Source: Fischerella sp. PCC 9605 (lineage in GTDB: Bacteria; Cyanobacteriota; Cyanobacteriia; Cyanobacteriales; Nostocaceae). Taken from it: DNA of 64,000 nucleotides. The position numbers and the translations under genes are program-made. Under the pieces are notes generated by a model that saw only the letters and a list, made by a program, of their open reading frames with translations, was not told where the DNA came from and made no database searches. Below are positions 39,088 to 47,971 of this stretch, piece after piece. Position 1 is the stretch's first letter, and the number at the start of each line of letters is the position of its first letter. The stretch is from positions 297,507-361,506 of the forward strand of contig NZ_KI912153.1 of assembly GCF_000517105.1 (NCBI RefSeq), written 5' to 3'.

Positions 39088-40680
39088 ATGAAAAAACGTG
39101 AGAATATCATTGAAAAATTCTCGACGTTCCTCAGTTTCAGAAATTCCGGTAGTGATAGAAATCCTATTTGGCAAACAGACCTGGAACTAGAACGCTATAT
39201 GAAACTTTTAGTAAGGTCAGAACCAGAGGCTAATGAAGAATTTTGGGCAAGGTACTTTCTAAAAATTTTAAGGAACCCATCTCAGTCTGAGAACTTGGGA
39301 GTAGTTAATCAAGAGGACACAAAAATACAAAGACAGGTCGATGCGGGGAATTTTTCTCTCTCCGCGTCACCGCGTCTTCCCCTCTCCGCGTCTTCTTTAA
39401 TAGCTGGGAAACATTTGTCTGCTTACTTACAAGAAGCTTGCTTGTGGGCTTCTCAAAAAGCCTATCAACGATTTAAATATCTCCGGCATAAATACCCACT
39501 AGAAGAATATTTTCAAATAGCCAATTCCGCCGCTACCCCTCCTGCCAAGCTTCTCAAAAGTTTTAATTTTGAGCATCCGCAAACCAATGTAGAAGGTTAT
39601 GCAAAAACTGCAATTATACGGTTGATAAGCAATACAATTTACCAGCAAGATATAGAAGCAAAGAGAGGAAAGTTTTCTGATTATGGTCTCCTGAAAGATT
39701 TAACTGCTAAAGAATTAAAAGAAGCTCTGAGCTCAAAAGGTTTCAATCTTAATCAAATTAACTCTTACTGTCAAGCTTGGCAATGCTTAGATAAAATTTA
39801 TCAACCAGATCGCAGCTATGGTAGCCGTAGCTTAGCACCTCCTACTCAACAACATTTGCAACAAATTGCCTTTTGCTATAACCAGAGACTTAAGAAATTG
39901 GATTTGCCAATAGCACTAACTTCGGGTGAGAAAATTCAACAAATGCTGTCAATTTGCATTCAGGCTGCCCGCGATTACCGCACTAAACGCTTTTTACCTC
40001 TAGAAACATATGACAATATCTCCGATCCTATGCCTACTCCTTGGGATAATCTCATCCAAGAAGAAACATGGGAACAATTGCAGCTGCTGGTCTCAAAATT
40101 ATTTGCAACGATGCCAGAAGCAGGTCAAACAATGTTAAAACTCTGGCAAGGTTTAAGCTTTACTCAAGCTGAAATCGCAGTAGTTTTAAAAGATAAGTAT
40201 CCAGAATTGCAAAAACAGTATCAAGTAGCTCGTCAGTTAGCTAAATATAGCAGAAACTTGTTAAGAGACTTAGCTAATGAATGGAATCAAACTAATCCAG
40301 ATGTTTACTTTCATGATGATAAAGAGATTCAAAACATTAAAGATGCGATGACTGAGTATTTGCAATCTCATTGTCAAAAGTTATTCTATTTAATTTTAGA
40401 TGAAATTGCCGGGCAATGCCAAAATAAAGATAGGTTACAAATTCTTTATTATCAAATTAATCAGTTGAAGCAACTGAATGACGAGCAGATTAAATTAGCC
40501 TTTTCTGAGACATCTAATAACTTGGCAAAAATTCAACAAGATTTGATAATTCCTTTTAAAGAAGAATTAGAAAATAGTATGAATCTAGCGACCAACTCTC
40601 TAGATATAGGAATTACGAAAATAGCTATTTTTGTCCATGATTGGTTAAGAAGCAAATTTTATGTAAATCAGCAAGGATGA
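39088..40680 (+). CDS. Sigma-70-like protein, first gene of CHAT/DUF1822 operon
   Basis: The 530-residue protein has a central helical segment (ACLWASQKAYQRF, later EGYAKTAIIRLISNTIYQ) and, at about 335-415, a segment resembling sigma region 4: MPEAGQTMLKLWQGLSFTQAEIA, then YQVARQLAKYSRNLLRDL. In my recall, genes of this position in cyanobacterial CHAT/DUF1822 clusters are annotated as sigma-70 family proteins; region 2 is not obvious by eye, so promoter binding is uncertain. The C-terminal third is helical. AGAGGAAG precedes the ATG. Residues about 87-103 (SLSASPRLPLSASS) come from a CTCTCCGCGTC-type repeat. The downstream gene starts 7 bp after the stop. Confidence 0.6.
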   Translation: MKKRENIIEKFSTFLSFRNSGSDRNPIWQTDLELERYMKLLVRSEPEANEEFWARYFLKILRNPSQSENLGVVNQEDTKIQRQVDAGNFSLSASPRLPLSASSLIAGKHLSAYLQEACLWASQKAYQRFKYLRHKYPLEEYFQIANSAATPPAKLLKSFNFEHPQTNVEGYAKTAIIRLISNTIYQQDIEAKRGKFSDYGLLKDLTAKELKEALSSKGFNLNQINSYCQAWQCLDKIYQPDRSYGSRSLAPPTQQHLQQIAFCYNQRLKKLDLPIALTSGEKIQQMLSICIQAARDYRTKRFLPLETYDNISDPMPTPWDNLIQEETWEQLQLLVSKLFATMPEAGQTMLKLWQGLSFTQAEIAVVLKDKYPELQKQYQVARQLAKYSRNLLRDLANEWNQTNPDVYFHDDKEIQNIKDAMTEYLQSHCQKLFYLILDEIAGQCQNKDRLQILYYQINQLKQLNDEQIKLAFSETSNNLAKIQQDLIIPFKEELENSMNLATNSLDIGITKIAIFVHDWLRSKFYVNQQG

Positions 40681-40687
40681 AATAATT

Positions 40688-41929
40688 ATGACATTTGAAT
40701 TAGATGATTTGACGATAATATATCCGGAAAAATTATGGTTAGAGTTATCAATACAAGAACAGAAAAAGGCATGGCAATTAACTGCTCAAAAACTTTACTC
40801 TCACACAGCAACTCGTTGGAATGCTTACCTGAATTGTTTGTGTTTGAATTCTTTTTTGACTTGGCTAAAAGAAGATCCAGAACTAGGAGATAATTTGCAG
40901 GTTTGGCCTGATTATAATCAGCTTCCTAGTTTCTGGGAAGTTGTGAATGGCACTGCTATCACTCTAGGTGAAACTCGACTAGTGCTAATTCCCAGTGAGA
41001 AAAGTAATTTCACAGAGTTTCGGATTCCCCAAGAATGGGTCGATATTCCTAACTGGGCAGCTAACTATTATTTGGCTGTGCAGTTAAACTTGGACGATCG
41101 CTGGTTGGGAGTGTGGGGGTATACTACCCATCAGCAGATCCGCAAAGAAGCTAAATATGATCCGATGGATAGAACTTACTCGCTGGATCAAGAGGAGTTA
41201 ATTACAGACTTAAATGTGATGTGGGTAGCACGGGAAGTATTTTCCCCAAAGCAACTAGAGGTCAAATCTTTACCAACTTTGTCAAGTGTAGAAGTAGAGA
41301 AATTACTAGATCAACTAGGTGAGTGGGCTGTTGATTTACCTACGGATATGAGTTTTGAGGAATGGGCAGCACTACTAGCATCGGATGAAAGTAGGCAGCA
41401 TCTTTACCAAAGACGGCTTGTCAACCAAAAGACGAATCAGGTTGAGCGCGATCGCTCTTTAGTGAACAATTTGAGCCAATGGTTTGACAATATCTTTGAG
41501 GCTGGCTGGCAGTCTTTTGATGCATTCTTTAGTTCCCAACAGAAAACTCTAGCAGTTCAATTCCGAAACCAAACTGCCTTGAATGAGGTTCGTGTAAAAG
41601 GAGCCAAATTAATTGATTTGGGGATGCAACTGGGGGGTACTGCGGTTGTGCTGCTAATTGGTTTGACTTCAGAATGGGATGAAAAATTCAGTATCCGCGT
41701 GCAACTGCATCCCGCAAACGAAGAAGTTTACCTACCACCCCATCTCAAATTAATTTTGGTCTCGGGAGCAGGAAACATTCTTCAAGAAGTAGAATCAAGA
41801 TGTCACGATCACTTTATTCAACTGAAAAAATTTAAATCTCCTCCAGGAAAAAATTTTAGTATTCAGATAGCCCTTGGTGATATCAGTATTAAAGAAGATT
41901 TTGTGCTGGAGAAGCTTGCTGGCTGGTAG
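40688..41929 (+). CDS. DUF1822 family protein
   Basis: The 413-residue protein matches DUF1822 in its N-terminal part (residues about 1-210: the RWNAYLNCLCLNSFLTWL region, then VVNGTAITLGETRLVLIPSE, WAANYYLAVQLNLDDRWLGVWGYTTHQQI). The middle is helical and the C-terminal part (about 320-410) is a beta-rich domain (VVLLIGLTSEWDEKFSIRVQLHP). The family is cyanobacterial, with unknown function, and recurs next to CHAT-CHASE2 genes. The stop is 2 bp before the next ATG. A regulator of the sigma-like protein, or a substrate of the CHAT protease, is my inference. Confidence 0.85.
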   Translation: MTFELDDLTIIYPEKLWLELSIQEQKKAWQLTAQKLYSHTATRWNAYLNCLCLNSFLTWLKEDPELGDNLQVWPDYNQLPSFWEVVNGTAITLGETRLVLIPSEKSNFTEFRIPQEWVDIPNWAANYYLAVQLNLDDRWLGVWGYTTHQQIRKEAKYDPMDRTYSLDQEELITDLNVMWVAREVFSPKQLEVKSLPTLSSVEVEKLLDQLGEWAVDLPTDMSFEEWAALLASDESRQHLYQRRLVNQKTNQVERDRSLVNNLSQWFDNIFEAGWQSFDAFFSSQQKTLAVQFRNQTALNEVRVKGAKLIDLGMQLGGTAVVLLIGLTSEWDEKFSIRVQLHPANEEVYLPPHLKLILVSGAGNILQEVESRCHDHFIQLKKFKSPPGKNFSIQIALGDISIKEDFVLEKLAGW

Positions 41930-41931
41930 CC

Positions 41932-44268
41932 ATGAGTAAATTAGTCATACTAAATCTAGGAAAGGGCAACTTAAAGCAGGGCTTTTCCTCCGTTACTGCT
42001 ATATTGTCGGAAGAAAACAATCCCATCGCTCAATTTACGGGTAGCTTGCCTACTGCACCAGAACTTTGGCAACTCTACAGACGATGGCAGTTACTCTATC
42101 AGTTGCTTTATGAGTCTTTAGATCCTAGTTTGGGTTGGCGAAAGCACATAGATATAGAAGACCAAGATATCGAAATAGAGGAAGATGATGTAACTAACGT
42201 CTCTTCTGTAGATTTTTGGAAATTATGCGATGATCTACATACAAACATCAATGCCTGGCTCAAGTCGGAACCATTTCGCAACATCGAGCAAAAATTACGT
42301 ACAAAGTTAGATCCTAGTGATGAAATTCGGGTGATTCTGGCCACAGAAGATAACCAAGTTAGAAGGCTTCCTTGGCATTTGTGGGATTTTTTTGATGATT
42401 ACCAAAAGGCTGTGATATGCTCGTGTATCCTAGAGGTAGAGCAAGTTAAATCTATACGCAAAAGCCCTGCTCGTCAGATCAGAATTTTAGCGATTCTAGG
42501 TAATAGTACAGGAATTGATGTACAAAAAGATAAGAAAATTTTAGAGCAATTACCAGGAGCGCAAACAGTTTTTTTGGTAGAGCCACAACGACGAGAGTTA
42601 GATCGGTGGCTTTGGGATAAACAGGGCTGGGATATTCTCTTCTTTGCGGGGCATGGTTCAACTGATGACGATGGTGAAACTGGGCGAATTCATATCAATC
42701 AAACAGATAGCCTCACGATTCCCCAGTTAAAAAATGCTCTCAGAGCAGCGATCGCCCGCGGTCTAAGTTTAGTAATTTTTAACTCTTGCGATGGGTTAGG
42801 ATTGGCTTGTCAGTTAGCTTCTTTACACATTCCGCAAATGATTGTGATGCGGGAACCAGTACCCGATCTCGTTGCCCAGGAATTTTTAATGCACTTTCTG
42901 GAGGCATTTGCTAGTGGTCAGTCTTTCTATTTAGCAGTGCGGGAAGCACAAGATAAATTGCAGGGTTTAGAAAATGAGTTTCCGTGTGCAAGCTGGTTGC
43001 CAGTGATTTGCCAGAACCCAGCGTCAGCCCCCCTAGTTTGGCCACAGAGGTTCCTGACTCCCACCATTTTACCTAATCGGCGTATTTTTCCCATCGTTTT
43101 TAAAGCCAGTGTGGTAGTAACCTTTTTGGTAATGGCGATGCGATCGCTAGGGATGTTGCAGTCATGGGAACTGATGGCATTTGATTGGTTGATGCGATCG
43201 CGCCCCAATGAAGTAGAAGATCGGCGCATTCTGATTGTCACGGTTACTGAAGCTGATGTTCGTGCCCAACCAGCCAAAGAAAGAGCAGGGGCCTCGCTAT
43301 CAGACCGAACCTTGGCTGAAGTTGTGAAAAAAATCGAACAGTTCAATCCCCGCGTTATTGGTTTAGATATCTATCGAGAAAATTCTGTGGGGACAGACTA
43401 TGCAGATTTAGCCAAGACCATGCAAAATAGCGATCGCTTTATTGCTATTTGCAAAGCAAGTGAAGAAAGCACAAACGCTGGTGTTCCACCTCCTCCAGAA
43501 GTTCCATTGTCACGCCAAGGCTTTAGTGATGTTGTGTTAGATCCCGATAACATTATCCGTCGCCAACTATTAGCTATGGCTCCTGCGTCTCCTTGCCAGA
43601 CTGATAAATCTTTTAGCTTTCGGATTGCAACTCGTTACTTGGCAAGTGCTGGTATCAAACCTAAACTTACTCCCGAAAACAACTGGCAGCTTGGTAGTGT
43701 CGTCTTTAGAAACTTGGAAGAAAACAGCGGCGGGTATCATGGCATAGATAATCTTGGTCATCAAGTGCTGCTCAATTGGCGTGCTTCTCATCAAGTTGCC
43801 GAACAAGTTACTCTCAAACAAGTTCTCAACAATCAACTCAATCCCGATTTAGTGCGTGATCGCATTGTCGTGATTGGCACTACAGCCGAAAGTTTTCATG
43901 ACTATTGGTCTACTCCCTACAGCGCCCGCGTGTGGCCTCACGAGCAAATGTCAGGCATAGTTGTTCAAGCACACATGATCAGCCAGATCCTGAGTGCAGT
44001 GCTGGATAAGCGACCACTTTTATGGACTTTGCCAAAGTGGAGTGAAGTCTTGTGGATCTGGTGCTGGTCTATGGTTGGGGGTGTACTGGCTTGGGGTTTG
44101 CCATCGCGATTACGTCTTGTCCTAGTCCTAGCCAGCAGTTTGTGTGTTTTGTATGGGCTTAGCTTATATCTATTAATACAAGGTGGATGGGTTCCTCTTG
44201 TTCCATCAGCGTTAGTCTTGATAGGTTGTGGTGTATTTGTGGCAGCCTATAGTGCATCTCAAAGCTAA
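41932..44268 (+). CDS. CHAT-CHASE2 membrane protein
   Basis: The 778-residue protein combines a cytoplasmic CHAT peptidase-like domain (about 130-370) with H241 (FFAGHGS) and C286 (FNSCDGLG), a membrane span at about 386-406, a CHASE2 extracellular sensor domain (about 410-690; LMAFDWLMRSRPNEVEDRRILIVTV, then GLDIYRE) and three C-terminal spans (about 705-775). CHASE2 domains sense extracytoplasmic signals. The expected output is protease activity of the CHAT domain rather than a kinase. Third gene of the operon, it starts 2 bp after the DUF1822 stop. Confidence 0.9.
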   Translation: MSKLVILNLGKGNLKQGFSSVTAILSEENNPIAQFTGSLPTAPELWQLYRRWQLLYQLLYESLDPSLGWRKHIDIEDQDIEIEEDDVTNVSSVDFWKLCDDLHTNINAWLKSEPFRNIEQKLRTKLDPSDEIRVILATEDNQVRRLPWHLWDFFDDYQKAVICSCILEVEQVKSIRKSPARQIRILAILGNSTGIDVQKDKKILEQLPGAQTVFLVEPQRRELDRWLWDKQGWDILFFAGHGSTDDDGETGRIHINQTDSLTIPQLKNALRAAIARGLSLVIFNSCDGLGLACQLASLHIPQMIVMREPVPDLVAQEFLMHFLEAFASGQSFYLAVREAQDKLQGLENEFPCASWLPVICQNPASAPLVWPQRFLTPTILPNRRIFPIVFKASVVVTFLVMAMRSLGMLQSWELMAFDWLMRSRPNEVEDRRILIVTVTEADVRAQPAKERAGASLSDRTLAEVVKKIEQFNPRVIGLDIYRENSVGTDYADLAKTMQNSDRFIAICKASEESTNAGVPPPPEVPLSRQGFSDVVLDPDNIIRRQLLAMAPASPCQTDKSFSFRIATRYLASAGIKPKLTPENNWQLGSVVFRNLEENSGGYHGIDNLGHQVLLNWRASHQVAEQVTLKQVLNNQLNPDLVRDRIVVIGTTAESFHDYWSTPYSARVWPHEQMSGIVVQAHMISQILSAVLDKRPLLWTLPKWSEVLWIWCWSMVGGVLAWGLPSRLRLVLVLASSLCVLYGLSLYLLIQGGWVPLVPSALVLIGCGVFVAAYSASQS

Positions 44269-44319
44269 AAACAAAAATAAGCTTTCTTTACTCTGGCTTG
44301 ATTTTCCAATACCGTGCTA

Positions 44320-45444
44320 TCACCGATAGCAGGTAGAATCTGTTAGCTTTGAAAAACGGTTGATATCGAAGTCAGCTTTGTTTGTATCTTTTATTTGCGT
44401 GTTTCCCACCCATTCCGAAATATTACCGCCACTACCAAAAGCTACCAACCCCCATTTACATGATGCTTGTGGAATTTTCTTCTTGGTTTGAGCGATCGCA
44501 CTCACGTTTGGATCGAGGATATCACCTGTAAAATATACATAATTAAAAGCAAATCTGTCATTTAAAATACTAGCACGCAAGAATAAACCACTCCAGCGAG
44601 CTACGGTTTCTACTGCTACACTTTGAGCTAGGGTAGGTATGTTAATATCTGGTCTTGCACCCGTAGAATTGTCTGTATTCGTAATGCCATAGTGGTTCGC
44701 ACCCAAAATGCTAATCAACGTCTTGGGAGGGTCTTGAATTTGCTCATAAGTTGCCTGCGCTCTCTCCGGAAGAGCTATGCTATCAAGGGTTCCTTGCAAT
44801 AGAGCTACAGGAATTCGGGAATTATTAATGGGGATAAACTGTTGAGTAGTTTGGTCGCGAAGATTGGCACCAAAAAAAGCTCCTGCTACAAGTTCTTTTG
44901 GTCGGTTAAAAAAACCTTCACATAAAAAAGGTATGCAAAGATTTGCGATCACAGATAATCCCACAGCACCTCCCTGAGAGTGACCGAGTAAGCCTAGTTT
45001 TCGTGTATTGACAATGCCAGCAACAGGTGAATCGGGATTCGCGTTTTCTGCCTTCATTTGCGCCAAAACAGCATCGATTTGTGAGGTGTCAGCAAAAAGT
45101 CCTGTACCGACCTGTGGAATGTTTTTTTGGTGATTGGGAACAACCACCACAAATCCATAGCTAGCTACTGTTCTGGCGAAATTTGAGTAATTTGATTTAT
45201 CAACATTTGCACCTTGTAATAACAAAGCAATGGGAAAGGAGTGTTTGCCAGTTTTGATACCTGATGGTTTGGGAAAGTAAATATCGGCTATGTCGTTATT
45301 TGCAGAGATTGTTGTACTGTAGCTATCAACATCTTTAAATATAGGAGCAGGACTGTAGGTCGTAGCCCTAGCTGTTTCCCCAATACCCCAAACAATCAAT
45401 GCTGTACTAGCGGAAGCTACTGACAAAGCTTTTAAGGAAGCCAC
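44320..45444 (-). CDS. Exported alpha/beta hydrolase (chlorophyllase-like)
   Basis: The 374-residue hydrolase has an N-terminal signal-like sequence (LSVASASTALIVWGIGETARA), the nucleophile elbow GLLGHSQGGAVGLS with S156, LLLQGAN and VVVVPNHQK strands before it, and a likely catalytic His in LGANHYGITN. The domain resembles chlorophyllase and dienelactone hydrolase relatives (GHSxGG), but the substrate is unknown. GTG start at 45444 with AAGGAG 8 bases upstream. It converges on the CHAT-CHASE2 gene. Confidence 0.85.
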   Translation of the reverse strand: MASLKALSVASASTALIVWGIGETARATTYSPAPIFKDVDSYSTTISANNDIADIYFPKPSGIKTGKHSFPIALLLQGANVDKSNYSNFARTVASYGFVVVVPNHQKNIPQVGTGLFADTSQIDAVLAQMKAENANPDSPVAGIVNTRKLGLLGHSQGGAVGLSVIANLCIPFLCEGFFNRPKELVAGAFFGANLRDQTTQQFIPINNSRIPVALLQGTLDSIALPERAQATYEQIQDPPKTLISILGANHYGITNTDNSTGARPDINIPTLAQSVAVETVARWSGLFLRASILNDRFAFNYVYFTGDILDPNVSAIAQTKKKIPQASCKWGLVAFGSGGNISEWVGNTQIKDTNKADFDINRFSKLTDSTCYR

Positions 45445-45764
45445 AGAAAAAACTCCTTGGCGTAAGTATATTTATTGATAAGATTTTTAGAGATTATCTA
45501 AAATAACAGCACTATAGACAAGTATTTTTACCAAAAAATCACAATCATACTCTCCTTGTATAGACAATAAAATCATTGCTCAAGATTACAGCGATCGCAC
45601 TCTGAAAAGGATTTGATGCTTCTCAGACATTCTCTCGGCTCAGTACAAAGATTTTTCTCTTAGCAAAGTGATAAAAGAGAGATATTCGCAAAAAGAGGGA
45701 TAATGATTTTTGTGGTTAATAGTGAGGAGATTTTTTAAAAGCAGTGACATTACAGGAGGTTGAG
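45445..45764. other. Divergent promoter region
   Basis: The 320 bases separate two divergent genes and contain AT-rich promoter-like stretches on both sides, a HIP1 octamer-related site near 45590 and AAGAGGGATAATG near 45690. No gene was found. Confidence 0.5.
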
Positions 45765-46205
45765 ATGGGCCATCTACTTTACAAAAACTCATTGTCATAC
45801 AAAGGATATCTCATCATTCCCTTTGTGTTTGGCAAAGCAGATACTTACGAAATTTATTCGTATAAATTGTTGTCAGAAATTGGACGTAAAAGCCGATTTC
45901 ACAAAGCAGAAAATCCAGCACAGATGTATGGCAGTAGCATCAGTAATGTTCTTGATATTGCCAAGGAACACATTGACAAAAATTTAGAGTTTGTCAGCCA
46001 AGGTGATAGTTTTAAATATCGCTACGTTTACCGTAACAATTTAATCATTGTCTATCGTGAATCTGGTAAATATTTTTACGACCATTATCCGCCAGACTCA
46101 TTGAATAATATTGCAGCGCCCAGAGTCTTCACATCAGAATATGAATGTTTGAAGTGGATCAAACAGGGACTTGATGGGTTGAATGTCAAACAAAAAGCAA
46201 GATAA
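45765..46205 (+). CDS. Hypothetical protein, 146 aa
   Basis: AGGAGGT at 45754-45760 sits just before ATG 45765, so this start is preferred over a GTG 21 bases further up. The protein has YKGYLIIPFVFGKADTYEIYSYKLLSEIG near the N terminus and SEYECLKWIKQGLDGL near the end, which looks like a small DUF-type soluble alpha/beta protein; I do not recognise the family. The gene converges on the flavoprotein gene, with that gene's terminator in the gap between them. Confidence 0.7.
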   Translation: MGHLLYKNSLSYKGYLIIPFVFGKADTYEIYSYKLLSEIGRKSRFHKAENPAQMYGSSISNVLDIAKEHIDKNLEFVSQGDSFKYRYVYRNNLIIVYRESGKYFYDHYPPDSLNNIAAPRVFTSEYECLKWIKQGLDGLNVKQKAR

Positions 46206-46221
46206 CAGTACCTAATCTTGA

Positions 46222-46252
46222 GGAAAAAATTCGGGGGTGTGCCAAACACCCC
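46222..46252 (-). terminator. Terminator of the flavoprotein gene
   Basis: On the minus strand GGGGTGT and ACACCCC (46246-46252 and 46234-46240) form a stem with a short loop and are followed by GAATTTTTTCC, 20-50 bases past the stop at 46272. Confidence 0.8.
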
Positions 46253-46271
46253 ATTCCTCCAAGAGGCGATG

Positions 46272-47813
46272 TTACGGCAACCAAAAATCTGGCAAAACAG
46301 ACTTGCTCACATAACTTACTGTTCTATTAATTGTTCTTGCCAATTGAATATGGGGTTCATCAGCTTCAACGGGTAAAATCTTCGCTGGCATACCTTCTCC
46401 CAAGTAAGAAATTACCTGATTTGCCGCTTCCAAACCTGTAACATAAGCTTTTTCCTGCGACCAAGAACCGTGGCGGTTAATTATCCAATCACCACTCATA
46501 AATACATTCTTAAAACTGGTTTTAGCTGGTAACATATAGCGATAGCTACCAGGTGCAAAGTGAGTCACTGCCTGCGGTAAACGAATTACACTGCTATCAA
46601 CTACTTTTGCTTCTCGAAATTCCGGAATGCAAGTTGCTAAATAACGCTGCACTATCGTCACAATTTCCTTGTCTTCTAAAGCAAGAAATTGATTGGCATG
46701 ATAAAAATCAACTTCCACAACTGTTCCCGATTCATGCTGATATTCATCATGTAGTGCATTCAAATCAAAAAACGTCCAGCCTGTAGTTGCATCAAAGCCA
46801 AAGCAAGCATTGGAAGGACGAGGAATATTAATTTTACGGTCAAACCACAGGCGAGTTGCTAAAACATCAATTGCCCCTAAATTAGATAAATTACGAAATT
46901 CTTCACGACTTTGCAAACTATGGCTATTTGAGACAATCTTTTTCATACCAGTGATGCCAACAGCAAAAATTACTGCGTCGGCATCAAACACTTCATCACC
47001 ACAAACTACACCCGTTGCCCGATTATTGCTATCAATAATTAAGTCGGTCACTCGTTTATTGGCTAGTAACTTTCCCCCTGCTTTTTCGATGCGTTCTACC
47101 CAAGGGCGAAAGATTTTTTCCCCAACAGTGCCGCGACACCAAACTACATCAAAATCAGGTTGATGGGCCAGAATAAAAAAGTAAAGCATCCCTAAAGTTG
47201 CTGCGGCGGAACATTGTTCGCCAGGGGCAAACAAACCTACCAATAACATTGGTTCAAAAGCTTCGCTGTAAAGTCGCGCCGAAACCCCGAAATCTTTGAA
47301 CAATTCTCGGGCTGTTACAAAGTCATAACGCCGCCAGGCTGCATCGGAATTATCAAAATCAATCACGGCGTAAAGTAAAGGCAAGGCACTCAGCCGAGCA
47401 ATTAATGGTAGACGCTGAAAGTGAGTATAGAGAAAAGTTCCTAGAGGCGTGGGAAGTCTGGGTAAGTCTTGAAAAATGGGTGACTCAACTTCTAAACCTG
47501 CGGGAGAATATTGTGAGGAACGAGTCCAACTGGTGAAGGGATTAATTTCTAGTTCATTGATGAGGGCAAAAATATTTCTGTAAGGATACCAGAAGCCATG
47601 AATACCCGCTTCTACTGAACGTCCTCCTGAAGTTCTCCAACCTGCTACCAGTCCACCGGGGTAGGAACCTGCTTCAAGGAGTGTCACATCGTAACCTTGT
47701 TTTGCCAAGTGGTAGGTTGCACCTAATCCAGCCCAACCTGCACCAACAACTACCACTTTTTGATGTTGTGATGCCTCTATCATTCCAGCCTCCGGTTTTT
47801 GCAGTCTATTCAT
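46272..47813 (-). CDS. FAD-dependent oxidoreductase, carotenoid-desaturase/amine-oxidase family
   Basis: The 513-residue flavoprotein begins with a Rossmann motif VVVVGAGWAGLGATYHLAK and EAGSYPGG, then HGFWYPYRN; it ends with a NVFMSGDWI..HGSWSQEKAYVTGLEAANQ FAD-binding signature, as in phytoene and zeta-carotene desaturases and their plant-type relatives. The substrate is not identifiable; possibilities are a carotenoid or another isoprenoid. It is monocistronic, with its own terminator. Confidence 0.88.
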   Translation of the reverse strand: MNRLQKPEAGMIEASQHQKVVVVGAGWAGLGATYHLAKQGYDVTLLEAGSYPGGLVAGWRTSGGRSVEAGIHGFWYPYRNIFALINELEINPFTSWTRSSQYSPAGLEVESPIFQDLPRLPTPLGTFLYTHFQRLPLIARLSALPLLYAVIDFDNSDAAWRRYDFVTARELFKDFGVSARLYSEAFEPMLLVGLFAPGEQCSAAATLGMLYFFILAHQPDFDVVWCRGTVGEKIFRPWVERIEKAGGKLLANKRVTDLIIDSNNRATGVVCGDEVFDADAVIFAVGITGMKKIVSNSHSLQSREEFRNLSNLGAIDVLATRLWFDRKINIPRPSNACFGFDATTGWTFFDLNALHDEYQHESGTVVEVDFYHANQFLALEDKEIVTIVQRYLATCIPEFREAKVVDSSVIRLPQAVTHFAPGSYRYMLPAKTSFKNVFMSGDWIINRHGSWSQEKAYVTGLEAANQVISYLGEGMPAKILPVEADEPHIQLARTINRTVSYVSKSVLPDFWLP

Positions 47814-47971
47814 TAATTTAGACGAAGTTGGTTGCAGGGTTTGGGGATTAGAGCTTAGGGATTAGAAAAATTAAGGAATCAAAGTAATCCGCCTAGCTTA
47901 CCAGCATCGTCTCAGACCAACCAAACATATAGATAGCTACGCTTGAAAACTGGGTAGAACTTTTTTGCTAA

